The notes: a model not told the origin generated them from the letters alone. A DNA stretch of 13,200 nucleotides from an uncultured Prevotella sp. (GCA_946999045.1 CAMQBR010000056.1:1-13200), one strand, 5' to 3'; counted from the stretch's first letter, positions 1 through 8,683 are shown. Translations and numbers: made by a program.

Positions 1-84
1 TTTATATAAAAAGAGTCCACAAGATGACAAAACGTAAAAAGACTGACATAAAAAACTTTACGGTGGTAATTTATAGAACAGTCC
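1..84 (+). mobile_element. Right part of a MITE-like repeat, copy A (truncated by window start)
   Basis: Positions 1-84 align with the right-hand third of the intact copy at 8370-8627 and with the copy at 2928-3122. Shared stretches include TTTATATAAAAAG, ACAAAACGTA and the terminal GGTGGTAATTTATAGAAC. The right end (67-84) matches the terminal inverted repeat of the intact copy except near its tip (ACAGTCC against ACCAGCC). No ORF is seen. The left end lies outside the window. This copy is more diverged than the other two. The remaining bases to 217 contain nothing I recognise. Confidence 0.7.
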
Positions 85-217
85 ATAAAACATACAATGG
101 CAAATACTCAAACCATTCATCTCTACAGCAACTCCAATACATAATAGGCAAAATGTAGCAAGAAGTCTAATAGCTCCTTTTTTTTGAGAGAAGGGGGCAT
201 TCATCAATAGTGAGGCC

Positions 218-1456
218 CTAATCTACATTATCCGTCTTTGGATGCAAGCACAACAACTGTAATATCAAAGCCAATACCACAATGCCACCCAATATGGCAA
301 AGCCCAAGCCCAAGTTGCCACCATCACTCCATTTACCTAAAATCTGCGTTACCATAGCGCCCGCAAACACCCCTATCATATTCATGATTCCATAAGCCGT
401 AGCACGATATTTGGCAGAGATAAACTGACAAAGAATAGGCATATTGTTGGCATCAAAGATACCGTAACCTATACCAAAACACAAGCCTGCCGATACAATA
501 GCCACAATATTATGACCAAAGCCCAACAATATCAAAGCTGGTATCGTCATTCCTAAACCTATGGCACTGGTGTATATACGTCCTCTAATATTGCGTTGCA
601 CCCAATAGTCTGACAAAGAACCACCAACAATTACACCAACAAATGATGATACGGCTATAGTGATAGTGCTCAGCGGGCCAGCACTTGACATATTTATACC
701 TAAATTAGTAGCAAAAAGCGTTGGCAACCAATTCTTTGTTGCCCAACCTGGCAAGCTGGGAACTGCAAAATAAAACAGGATAATCCAAAAAGCCCAATTA
801 CACAATACTACTCCCAGTCCGCTAAGAGGATTAAGTATATGTGCCTTTCTGCTTTCAGCAACTATAGCTTTACTGTGTACGTGATTTTCGTAAAGAAACA
901 ACAACAATATTACAGAGTAAGATATACCTATAATACCAAACCAATGAAAAGCCGTTTGCCATGTAAACATCGAAGCAATGGTAGCACCAAAGCCACCAAT
1001 AGCTTGTCCCACATACAAGCCCGTCATGTGCAACCCAATAGCCAGCGAACGTGATTTACCCGTATGCCAGTCGGCTATCAACGACAAAGCCGCTGGTATA
1101 TACAACGCCTCACTAATGCCCATAAAAGCACGTAACCAGTATAGTTGTGTAAAGCTATTGGCATATCCCATAAGAAAAGTAACAGCCGACCATACAAACA
1201 AGCTACCCACAACCAGCCTCTTTCTACTTACCCTGTCGGCTATCATACCAGCAAAAGGACTCACTATGCCGTATATCCACAAAAATACAGCCATCAAAGC
1301 CCCAAAAGCCTCTGCCTTGTTTAGCTCGGTAATATCTATTTGCATAGACGCCTGCATGGTTGAAAGCATCTGCCTATCCATATAGTTTAATAGGGCTACC
1401 GCCCATAGCAGGGCTACCACTATCCAGGGATAATATGTTTTATTTTTAATATTCAT
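218..1456 (-). CDS. MFS transporter, ACS-like; probable sialic acid permease (NanT-type)
   Basis: A 412-residue major facilitator protein, the usual length, with about 12 hydrophobic segments. The first segment ends in NYMDRQ, typical of the anion:cation symporter (ExuT-like) branch. The loop between segments 2 and 3 carries the MFS signature GMIADRVSRKR. Such proteins bring acidic sugars across the inner membrane by proton symport. It is the second gene of a leftward pair, 33 nt after the mutarotase stop, so it is probably co-transcribed. A NanM-like mutarotase upstream and a divergent SusC/SusD pair suggest the substrate is N-acetylneuraminate, as in nan clusters of Bacteroides and Tannerella; this is inference. 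Other acidic sugars cannot be excluded. The ATG at 1456 gives an intact cytoplasmic N-terminus. No frameshift or truncation is visible. Confidence 0.85.
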   Translation of the reverse strand: MNIKNKTYYPWIVVALLWAVALLNYMDRQMLSTMQASMQIDITELNKAEAFGALMAVFLWIYGIVSPFAGMIADRVSRKRLVVGSLFVWSAVTFLMGYANSFTQLYWLRAFMGISEALYIPAALSLIADWHTGKSRSLAIGLHMTGLYVGQAIGGFGATIASMFTWQTAFHWFGIIGISYSVILLLFLYENHVHSKAIVAESRKAHILNPLSGLGVVLCNWAFWIILFYFAVPSLPGWATKNWLPTLFATNLGINMSSAGPLSTITIAVSSFVGVIVGGSLSDYWVQRNIRGRIYTSAIGLGMTIPALILLGFGHNIVAIVSAGLCFGIGYGIFDANNMPILCQFISAKYRATAYGIMNMIGVFAGAMVTQILGKWSDGGNLGLGFAILGGIVVLALILQLLCLHPKTDNVD

Positions 1457-1489
1457 AGTTATTCTTCATTCTATTTAAGGCATTACTTA

Positions 1490-2587
1490 TTATTTACATG
1501 GCAACGAAAAGCGATAAATGTCAGCCGTTCGTACACCAGGTTTCAGCTCTCCACCTATTATATATATATAAGTTCCATCATAAACTAATACAGCCCCTGC
1601 CCTCGCAGCAGCCTCATGTTTACCAATGATGCTCCACTTACCCTTATTATATAAGGTAACATACGGATTAAATTGATACCATTCCTTAGGATGATGCATA
1701 TACCCTGGTTGTGGACGATTAACTGCTGCTTCAAACACATTCTTGTTAACACCGCCCAAAGTTAGTATACCACCATCGCCACAGTTTACAGCTGCTGCAC
1801 CACCTAAATATACATCTTCTTGCTTCTCGGTACAAGGACCTTCTATCTGTATAGCACCATGAGGTGTTATCTTATAGCCATGCAACTGCAACTTTGTATC
1901 TTTTTCTTGCGTTTTGGCAGTACATCCGCCCCATACACAAAAGTTATTATCTGCATAGCCACATACAGGCTGACCTAATTTTTCACTGTATAAAGCTGGC
2001 AACACATTCCACCCTTTCTCAATATCATTGAGCTGGAGCAGTGCAATGTGCAATCCATCGTATACCATTATAGAGTCGTTATGCACCGAACCTGCAAAAT
2101 TATCTAATGGCCATGGTAATGTAGGTAACTCCTCTACAACAGCCTTATTATCCTTCAACTTAATTTTAAATACCTTATCGGTAGCACCTTTATCATTACA
2201 ACCCCCCATACAAATAAGCTCATTAGCCACAGTTACTCCCACACCGTAAGCACATGGCGCAGGCAACTGTCCTACCAACTGCCATTGCAGAGTATCATTA
2301 TGAGTTATAGGGGCAGCATAAATGCCTTGATAATATTTCTTTTTGCCTCCCTCTGCAGCTGGAACATCAGGGAAATTGCATCCACCTGCTATTACAAGAT
2401 GCTTATTTATAATGCCTGCAAAGCATGCCGACACGCCTTTTGATATTCCTTTCTCTGTTACAGGAAATCCTTTTAATAAATCTAACTTTATAGTGTTAGC
2501 TTTCTGTGCCTCAACACTATTATTGCATATACATGTCATAAATGTAAAGATTAATAGTTTTAGATGTCGTTTTATAAATATTTTCAT
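1490..2587 (-). CDS. nanM: Cyclically permuted mutarotase, NanM/YjhT-like kelch protein
   Basis: A 365-residue secreted protein. Residues 1-28 form a signal peptide (basic start, hydrophobic core, cut near VEA-QKA). The rest has kelch blades marked by Gly-Gly turns at AGGC (67-70), MGGC (127-130), WGGC (219-222), LGGV (277-280) and IIGGE (343-347), consistent with a six-bladed propeller. The region from GGCNFPD onward resembles the cyclically permuted mutarotase family common in Bacteroidetes. NanM converts alpha-N-acetylneuraminate, released by sialidases, to the beta anomer in the periplasm. It is the first gene of a leftward pair with the MFS transporter. No good Shine-Dalgarno precedes the ATG at 2587, which is normal in this phylum. 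The family call is firm; sialic acid as substrate rests on family knowledge and neighbours. Confidence 0.85.
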   Translation of the reverse strand: MKIFIKRHLKLLIFTFMTCICNNSVEAQKANTIKLDLLKGFPVTEKGISKGVSACFAGIINKHLVIAGGCNFPDVPAAEGGKKKYYQGIYAAPITHNDTLQWQLVGQLPAPCAYGVGVTVANELICMGGCNDKGATDKVFKIKLKDNKAVVEELPTLPWPLDNFAGSVHNDSIMVYDGLHIALLQLNDIEKGWNVLPALYSEKLGQPVCGYADNNFCVWGGCTAKTQEKDTKLQLHGYKITPHGAIQIEGPCTEKQEDVYLGGAAAVNCGDGGILTLGGVNKNVFEAAVNRPQPGYMHHPKEWYQFNPYVTLYNKGKWSIIGKHEAAARAGAVLVYDGTYIYIIGGELKPGVRTADIYRFSLPCK

Positions 2588-2731
2588 CGCTTAGTAATAA
2601 TGTATAGAGAAACAATATCTTGTTTGTGTTCTACTTGTTAGCAAATAGGTTAATCCGAGATTTTCTATTCTTGTTTATCACCCGCATAACATACTGTATA
2701 TGAGCCAACTGACGTAATATTCCACCAACCT

Positions 2732-2841
2732 AATTATGTAGTAAAAAAAACTCAATGAGATTGAACAACAAACTCATGCAAATTGAGGGGCAAAACTAAT
2801 GAGATTGAGACACAAACTCAATAAGATTGTAAAACTGCCCT
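2732..2841. repeat. Degenerate tandem repeats, 22-bp period, upstream of the mutarotase
   Basis: Five 22-bp units start at 2732, 2754, 2776, 2798 and 2820. The best two (2754 and 2798) match at 20 of the first 23 bases and read AATGAGATTGA...ACAAACTC; the unit at 2820 keeps AATAAGATTG and the one at 2732 keeps the terminal AAACTC. Unit junctions form small palindromes such as CTCAATGAG. The array lies 145-254 bp upstream of the leftward mutarotase start. A spacing of about two helical turns would place repeated protein sites on one DNA face, so an operator array is possible. It may also be plain repeat DNA. Confidence 0.6.
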
Positions 2842-2927
2842 ATGAGGTTTGTCTTTTTATCTCAAAATACACATAACAGCATATCATTGCATTTATCAAC
2901 TTAACGTATATTATACCTAATTTATTA

Positions 2928-3122
2928 AGCCGATTCTATAAAATAGCTTTGTTAAATTTTAAATTTACATTTTGAATTAAAAACTGTACAAGCCAAACAC
3001 AATCAAAACTTGTTTGAATTGTTGAGACGCAACTGGTTTTCTATCAAAAGAAGTCAAAAGATTACAAAACGTATTTCATAAAATTTACTCACAATATATG
3101 GTGACAATTTATAAACCCAGCC
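2928..3122 (+). mobile_element. MITE-like repeat, copy B (195 bp)
   Basis: The copy matches 8370-8627 along its length, including near-identical blocks around CAAGCCAAACACAATC, TTGTTTGAATTGTTGAGACG and ACAAAACGTATTTCATAAAA. The left end (GCCGATTCTATAAAATA) and right end (CAATTTATAAACCCAGCC, 3105-3122) are decayed versions of the terminal inverted repeat. It lacks about 63 bp of the internal hairpin segment found in copy C. ATTA occurs directly on both sides (2924-2927 and 3123-3126), a possible 4-bp target duplication, though a short AT-rich match can occur by chance. It sits in the divergent region between the mutarotase and susC. Confidence 0.75.
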
Positions 3123-3241
3123 ATTATAAACACCTGTTATGTTACATTTCCAAATAATGAGCTATATGACAAAACTACACCATACATTAACCACTGATAT
3201 CGCAAAGCGAAAATCACAAGGTATGTCTCTATTTTTTGCTG

Positions 3242-3249
3242 CAAATATA
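3242..3249 (-). promoter_or_regulatory. Candidate leftward -7 element for the mutarotase/MFS operon
   Basis: On the minus strand this reads TATATTTG, an exact match to the Bacteroidetes -7 consensus TAnnTTTG. With its next three bases (TATATTTGCAG) it is identical to the susC -7 region at 3343-3353 on the other strand. No TTTG is found at the expected distance upstream, so the call is weak. If it is used, the transcript would have a leader of about 650 nt crossing copy B and the 22-bp repeats. Confidence 0.35.
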
Positions 3250-3319
3250 TAAAATATTTTTCTAAAATATATAATTCTTAAGATAATTTTCTTTATACAG
3301 AAAGATTTATTAAAAATAT

Positions 3320-3350
3320 TTTGTTTGTAAACGAAGTTTATTTATATTTG
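3320..3350 (+). promoter_or_regulatory. Consensus Bacteroidetes promoter for susC/susD
   Basis: TTTG at 3320-3323 and TATATTTG at 3343-3350 are separated by 19 bp, an exact match to the primary-sigma promoter of this phylum. A start near 3357 would give a leader of about 75 nt before the susC ATG. The surrounding DNA is very AT-rich. Confidence 0.75.
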
Positions 3351-3431
3351 CAGAAAATATTAACCTAAATCGAGTTAACTATTTTTAATTTACATCTAAA
3401 AACAACTATTAATCCTAAAAGAAAAAGTAAC

Positions 3432-6400
3432 ATGAAAAAGAACTTATTGCTTCTAATGATTTGCCTCGTGGCAGGTACAACCTCCATGTTAGCGCAAAAA
3501 GATTGTAGAGGTATCGTTCTCGATGAAGAAACCAACGAACCTTTAATTGGAGCTACGGTCATTGACCTATCTTCAAAGAGTGGTACAGTAACCAATGCCG
3601 AGGGTGCATTTACCCTAAAATTGTCTAAGTTACCCATGCACATCAAGATTTCGTATGTGGGCTACACCGACAAAACAATCACTATAAACAGTGAAAATGC
3701 TGGTAGTATTAAACTAAAAACCATTGATAACACCCTGTCTGAGACTGTTGTTATTGGTTATAGCGGTTCGATTATCCGTTCGAAAATAACCAACTCTATT
3801 GCCAAAGTAAAGAACGAACGGCTTACCACAGGTATGTTTTCTAATCCTGCTCAAGCCTTATCTGGAACGGTAGCTGGCTTAAAGGTTGTTCAAAACTCTG
3901 GCAACCCTAATGCTTCACCACATATTGTACTCCGTGGAGGTACCGACTATAATGGAAGTGGGTCGCCACTTATCGTTGTAGATGGTATGATAAGAAGTTC
4001 TATGGCAGACATTAACCCCAGCGACATTGAGTCTCTGGAAGTAATGAAGGATGCTGGTGCTACGGCTATCTATGGTTCACGTGCCAATAATGGTGTTATC
4101 CTTATCACTACAAAGAAAGGTAAAAAGGGAGAGGGAAAAATCAATTTTAGCTCAAAACTATCATGGAACTTCTTTAACAACCCTTACAAATTTCTTGATG
4201 CTGGCGATTATCTATACTATCAACGCCGCGCATATCTATACGCAACTCAAAAAGGAACGGGTAATTTAAATTCGCTTTCAGCCAATCAACCTTACGGAAC
4301 AGGTAACCAGTATGAGGCAGACGGAAACATTAGTTCTATGGGTATCTGGGGCGTATACCAGTTAGATACACTCTCAAAAGAGCTACAACAAGAGCTTTTA
4401 TCAAAAGGATGGCAAACTATGATAGACCCTGTTACGAAAAAAACACTTATCTTTACCAATAATCACATGGAAAAGTTTAATATCAAAACACCAAGTTTTT
4501 CGCAAGACTATAACTTTAGTTTCAGCGGTGGTAGCGATAAAGGGCATTATTATGCAGGATTAGGTTTCAACAAAAATGAAGGAAATGCCATTAACAACTA
4601 CAATAAACGCATTTCTGCTTTGCTGAATGCTGATTACCAAATAAAACCATGGTTAAACAGTTTCTCTAACTTTAATTTCTCAACGGCTAACTTCCAAGGC
4701 ATCTCACCTTTCTCTGGAGAGGGCAATTATTTCTCACGCAACTTTTCTTATCCTCCTACTTTCCGAGCCTACAACAACAAGGGTGAGCTATTATTGGGCA
4801 AGAACAAGGGAGATGGTAACCAAAAATTTTTGGAGAATGCAGTTGATCAAGACTATTCGCGTCAAAAGTTTACATTCTCACAAGACTTCAAATTAAAAAT
4901 CATAGCAGGTCTGACACTTGACGTAAAAGGTGATTGGTACTATCAATATTATACAGGGCAATCGTTTTATCACACTTACCTAAGCTCTCCCGGACATTAC
5001 GATACCAAACATTCATCATACGCAGAATCATCTAAACAATTGACACAAACCTATAATGCACTGCTAAACTATAACAAGACATTTGGTAAACACAATATAA
5101 ATAGCCTGTTAGGCTGGGAGTATTTTCACCAAAAATATTTTGATATGAGTGCTCAAGGCAATAACCCTGCCAACAACTATTTCCGAGATTTACAGTATAC
5201 CATTACCGATGAAGGAAAGCGTATCATTGACAGTAATCATTCTACATTTGTTACACAATCGTATTTTGCACGGGTAAACTACGATTACGATTCTAAGTAT
5301 TTGGCAGGCATTACCATTCGGCGTGATGGTATTTCAAAACTAAGTAAGGACAATCGTTGGGGCACTTTCCCTGGTACATCTCTTGGATGGGTTTTCTCAA
5401 AAGAAAATTTTATGAGCAAGTTTAGTAACTGGTTGAGCTTTGGTAAGCTACGAAGCAGCTGGGGACTCAATGGTAATGTAAACTCTGACTGGGTGGGAAA
5501 TTATACTATCCAAGGTGCATACGGCATGACTCAATATAATGGTAGCACAGGATATTTGCTAAGTAAAATTCCTACGCCTTATCTAACATGGGAAACATCA
5601 AGAACCTTTGAGGTAGGTTTAGACCTCGGTTTGTTTAATAACAAAATACAAACTAACTTTACATGGTACGACAGATTAACATCCGATAAGTTCGCCAGCA
5701 TTATTATTCCAAGTTCTTCGGGTATATCAAAAACCACATCTAATAATGGTAAACTTCGTAACCGTGGTATAGAGTTCGAACTGAACTACCGCATTTTGAA
5801 TACAAATGATTGGAAGATAAACTGGAACTTCAATATAGCACATAATATTAATACCATTGTTACACTACCAGCCAATGGTAGAGAGAAAAAACGTCAGGGC
5901 GGATTTGAAGTATATACTGGCAATGGTGAAGAAAAGAAATGGGTTGGCGGATTTGCTGAAGGCGAAACGCCAGGCGACTTATGGGTATTCCAAGCCGAAG
6001 GCATATACAAGAATTATGATGAGATACCAAGCAACTTAATAGACAGATCTACATCTCGCAATGGCGGTAGCAATAAGATTTTATATGGACCTGAAGCTTA
6101 CAAGAACCACAAAAAAGACGGATTGGCTATTATGCCTGGTGATGTAAAATGGAAAGATGTAAATGGCGATGGTGTCATTGACGATTACGACCTCGTTAAA
6201 GTAGGCAATACTACACCAAAATTAACTGGTGGCACTACCCTTTCGGCTTCTTGGAAAGGATTAACGCTCACTGCACGTCTTGACTTTGCTTTAGATTTTA
6301 AGGTTTACGACTATCGCACCCCATGGGTTATGGGTAACATGCAAGGCTCGTATAATACCCTTACCAATGTAAAAGATACATGGAGTGAAGACAACATTAA

Positions 6401-6701
6401 TGCTAAATATCCTATCTTTATTTGGGCAGATCAACTTAATGCTCGTAACTATGATCGATACAGTACCTTGTTTGCATACAATGGAGACTACTTGTCTTTC
6501 AGAGAAATTACGCTATCTTACTCACTGCCTAACATGCTAATATCTAAAGCAGGATTAGAAAACTTAACTTTCTCTGTAACCGGACAGAACTTAGGTTACC
6601 TTTGCGAAGCACCATATACATACTCTCCCGAGGTGTCTAATAACTGGGGGGGGTATCCTTTACCACGAATGGTTGTATTAGGTGTAAACGCTACATTCTA
6701 A
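3432..6701 (+). CDS. SusC-like TonB-dependent outer membrane transporter (NanO-type candidate)
   Basis: A 1,089-residue protein, typical of SusC. Residues 1-21 are a signal peptide. A carboxypeptidase-regulatory-like domain follows (about 24-100: GIVLDEETNEPLIGATV, ISYVGY), then a TonB-box-like ETVVIGY (104-110). The plug domain (about 115-230) carries LIVVDG and the SusC hallmark DIESLEVMKDAGATAIYGSR. The rest is the 22-strand beta-barrel, ending in YPLPRMVVLGVNATF with the C-terminal Phe needed for barrel assembly. It imports oligosaccharide or sialic acid with TonB energy, using the partner lipoprotein encoded 37 nt downstream. Context suggests a NanO role; sequence alone does not fix the substrate. 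A G8 run lies in the last codons. ATG 3432 is chosen because it starts the signal peptide. Confidence 0.95.
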   Translation: MKKNLLLLMICLVAGTTSMLAQKDCRGIVLDEETNEPLIGATVIDLSSKSGTVTNAEGAFTLKLSKLPMHIKISYVGYTDKTITINSENAGSIKLKTIDNTLSETVVIGYSGSIIRSKITNSIAKVKNERLTTGMFSNPAQALSGTVAGLKVVQNSGNPNASPHIVLRGGTDYNGSGSPLIVVDGMIRSSMADINPSDIESLEVMKDAGATAIYGSRANNGVILITTKKGKKGEGKINFSSKLSWNFFNNPYKFLDAGDYLYYQRRAYLYATQKGTGNLNSLSANQPYGTGNQYEADGNISSMGIWGVYQLDTLSKELQQELLSKGWQTMIDPVTKKTLIFTNNHMEKFNIKTPSFSQDYNFSFSGGSDKGHYYAGLGFNKNEGNAINNYNKRISALLNADYQIKPWLNSFSNFNFSTANFQGISPFSGEGNYFSRNFSYPPTFRAYNNKGELLLGKNKGDGNQKFLENAVDQDYSRQKFTFSQDFKLKIIAGLTLDVKGDWYYQYYTGQSFYHTYLSSPGHYDTKHSSYAESSKQLTQTYNALLNYNKTFGKHNINSLLGWEYFHQKYFDMSAQGNNPANNYFRDLQYTITDEGKRIIDSNHSTFVTQSYFARVNYDYDSKYLAGITIRRDGISKLSKDNRWGTFPGTSLGWVFSKENFMSKFSNWLSFGKLRSSWGLNGNVNSDWVGNYTIQGAYGMTQYNGSTGYLLSKIPTPYLTWETSRTFEVGLDLGLFNNKIQTNFTWYDRLTSDKFASIIIPSSSGISKTTSNNGKLRNRGIEFELNYRILNTNDWKINWNFNIAHNINTIVTLPANGREKKRQGGFEVYTGNGEEKKWVGGFAEGETPGDLWVFQAEGIYKNYDEIPSNLIDRSTSRNGGSNKILYGPEAYKNHKKDGLAIMPGDVKWKDVNGDGVIDDYDLVKVGNTTPKLTGGTTLSASWKGLTLTARLDFALDFKVYDYRTPWVMGNMQGSYNTLTNVKDTWSEDNINAKYPIFIWADQLNARNYDRYSTLFAYNGDYLSFREITLSYSLPNMLISKAGLENLTFSVTGQNLGYLCEAPYTYSPEVSNNWGGYPLPRMVVLGVNATF
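6646..6653 (+). repeat. Poly-G tract (G8) inside susC, near the 3' end
   Basis: Eight consecutive G bases encode the Trp-Gly-Gly of NNWGGYPLPR, about 16 codons before the stop. Such a run is unusual in this AT-rich coding sequence. Slippage by one base would alter the last barrel strand. In this sequence the frame is intact. Confidence 0.9.
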
Positions 6702-6738
6702 ACTTATATGACAAAAAAAAACTAAAACAAATAAGATA

Positions 6739-8361
6739 ATGAAAAATATATATAGAGCAGTAGGCATCACGCTAATAAGTATGACTACGTTATTAACAGC
6801 ATGCGACTCATTAGACCAAGCACCAGAAGATTTTTTTGCAAGTGGTAACTTCTGGAAAGATAAAGAACAGACAGCAGGATATATGATAGGCTTGCACTCT
6901 TTGCTAAGAAGTTCATACAGCTTACACTTTGAGATGGGTGAAGTGAGAGGCGGACTCTTAGGAGATGGCGCTGGTACTGGTGCCTCTCTTTTTGGAGAAA
7001 CACTTAACAGCCAACCTGTTATCAAACAAGATTTGAGAAAAGATAATGCTTATTTTAACAATTGGGCTGGCATATACAACTATATATTGCAAGTAAACCT
7101 TGCCTTGCAAGAATTGGAAAGAGCAAACTTTCTGTCTGAGCAACAAAAAAAATTGTACTTGGCTCAAGCTTATGGCATGAGAGCTTATTATTATTTCTTC
7201 TTGTATCGTACATGGGGCAGCGTACCACTCATTAAAGATGTTACAGTTTTGAATGGTAAAATATCAGCAGAAAAATTATCAAAAAAACGTGCAAAGGCTT
7301 CTGAAATAATGGCTCTCCTAAAAGAAGATATTAACACTTCAGAAAAGTTGTTTCATGCTTATGGAAGCGATGCGTTTAAAGACCAATACACATGGAGCGA
7401 ATATGCTACACTCATGTTAAAAGCTAACATATATGCCTGGGCTGCCAATGTTGCTACGGATGATTGCCAAGCTACAGGCAAAGCCGACTTAATGACTGCT
7501 AAAGAGGCTCTGCAAAAAATTATTAATAGTGGCAAATTTAAATTGATGCCTGAATTTTATCAAGCCTTCAGAACAGATTTTAAACAAAAAAATACAGAGA
7601 ATATCCTGGCTGTATCGTACAACACAACAGATAAAAAATATATGCCTTACATTGAACTATGCTGTGCACAAAAAAACTTTTTTACTGCCGCATACGATGA
7701 AAATAACAATCAGTTATCTTTAGATAATAAAGATGAGTTTGGTACAAATACATTCGTAGACGGACTTATAAGATACCAATATAAAGAAAGCTTTTGGAAA
7801 GCATTTGATAAAAAAGACAGCAGACGTGATGCAACTTTCTTTGTTGTTAAAGGCAGTAAAGAAAAGGAATTAACAGGAAGCAACTTTGGCTTGCTATTAA
7901 AGAAATTTTCAGGACACTATGATGCAGCAGAAGGTGCACATTACTTTGACTGTGATGGACCTATTTTTCGCTATGCTGAAACGTTATTACTGATGGCAGA
8001 AATAGAAAATAACCTTGCTAACGACCCAAGTTGTTACATCAACCAAATAAGAAAACGTGCTTATGGTGAAAGCTATCCTGTATATACCAAACAAAATCAA
8101 TACGAAAATACCAAGGCTATATTGGCTGAAGCTGATAAGGAATTTGTATTTGAAGGCAAACGATGGTTTAATTTGTTACGCATGAAAGATGCTCAAGGTA
8201 GTTCATTGGTATTCGATGTATCTGTTAACTATCCGTTTATACCTAACCAAAAAGAAGGTGCTATTCTTTCTACTAACGAAGCTTACAAGACATTGTGGCC
8301 TATATCTGTAGGAACTATGACCAACGATCCTGCCATAGAACAAACACCAGGATATAAATAA
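6739..8361 (+). CDS. SusD-like surface glycan-binding lipoprotein (NanU-type candidate)
   Basis: A 540-residue SusD/RagB protein. A lipoprotein signal ends in the lipobox LLTAC with Cys22 as the lipidated residue. The helical TPR core includes YLAQAYGMRAYYYFFLYR (140-157) followed by TWGSVPLI, and the C-terminal part has INQIRKRAYGE, EFVFEGKRWFNLLR (468-481) and the closing LWPIS...QTPGY, all usual SusD features. It caps the SusC channel at the cell surface and captures substrate. It follows susC by 37 nt in one operon. The closest functional parallel by context is NanU, which binds sialic acid in Bacteroides and Tannerella; that substrate is inferred. The stop lies only 8 bp before a MITE-like repeat, which may therefore form the 3' end of the transcript. 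Confidence 0.94.
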   Translation: MKNIYRAVGITLISMTTLLTACDSLDQAPEDFFASGNFWKDKEQTAGYMIGLHSLLRSSYSLHFEMGEVRGGLLGDGAGTGASLFGETLNSQPVIKQDLRKDNAYFNNWAGIYNYILQVNLALQELERANFLSEQQKKLYLAQAYGMRAYYYFFLYRTWGSVPLIKDVTVLNGKISAEKLSKKRAKASEIMALLKEDINTSEKLFHAYGSDAFKDQYTWSEYATLMLKANIYAWAANVATDDCQATGKADLMTAKEALQKIINSGKFKLMPEFYQAFRTDFKQKNTENILAVSYNTTDKKYMPYIELCCAQKNFFTAAYDENNNQLSLDNKDEFGTNTFVDGLIRYQYKESFWKAFDKKDSRRDATFFVVKGSKEKELTGSNFGLLLKKFSGHYDAAEGAHYFDCDGPIFRYAETLLLMAEIENNLANDPSCYINQIRKRAYGESYPVYTKQNQYENTKAILAEADKEFVFEGKRWFNLLRMKDAQGSSLVFDVSVNYPFIPNQKEGAILSTNEAYKTLWPISVGTMTNDPAIEQTPGYK

Positions 8362-8369
8362 TAGCTATA

Positions 8370-8627
8370 GGCTGGTTCTATAAATTAGATTTGTTAGATT
8401 ATAGACTTATTTTTGAGCTCAAAATGTAAGGGAGTAAAGGAGTATAGCGAGCTACACGACTGAACAATCTTACATTTTGAACCCAAAATAGCACAAGCCA
8501 AATACAATCAAACTTGTTTGAATTGTTGAGACGCCGCCTGTTTTATATAAAAAGAAGCCAAAAGATAACAAAACGTATTTCATAAAATTATAATGACTAT
8601 ATGCGGTGGTAATTTATAGAACCAGCC
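8370..8627 (+). mobile_element. MITE-like repeat, copy C, intact (258 bp)
   Basis: The ends are a perfect 18-bp inverted repeat: GGCTGGTTCTATAAATTA at 8370-8387 and its complement at 8610-8627. No ORF of useful length lies inside, as expected for a non-autonomous element. It contains a nested hairpin, CAAAATGTAAG (8420-8430) with CTTACATTTTG (8469-8479), missing from copy B, and a small palindrome TCAAACTTGTTTGA (8508-8521). Flanking bases (TATA left, TTAA right) do not form an exact target duplication. It begins 8 bp after the susD stop. Transposase family is unknown; the mobile nature is inferred from copy number and inverted ends. Confidence 0.8.
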
Positions 8628-8683
8628 TTAAGCAACATTTTTTATCTATATCATATCTCATTCATGATAGAGTGGAATGTATT

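Noticed and set aside
181..220. Terminator after the MFS gene
   Set aside because: The GGGC/GCCC pairing has a long loop, and on the transcribed strand it is followed by A bases, not T bases.
839..1385. Plus-strand frames opposite the MFS gene (71 and 135 codons)
   Set aside because: They lie wholly inside a well-supported MFS gene on the other strand and show no domain or hydrophobic pattern of their own.
3200..3210. TCGC-AAA-GCGA hairpin in the divergent gap
   Set aside because: A 4-bp stem with a 3-base loop is too short to stand out in this much sequence.
3365..3646. Minus-strand frame of 93 codons over the susC start
   Set aside because: It covers the susC promoter leader and signal-peptide coding region and has no recognisable features.
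6678..7167. Minus-strand frames of 115, 72 and 69 codons over the susD start
   Set aside because: All are antisense to the SusD signal peptide and N-terminal domain, which are clear in the plus frame.
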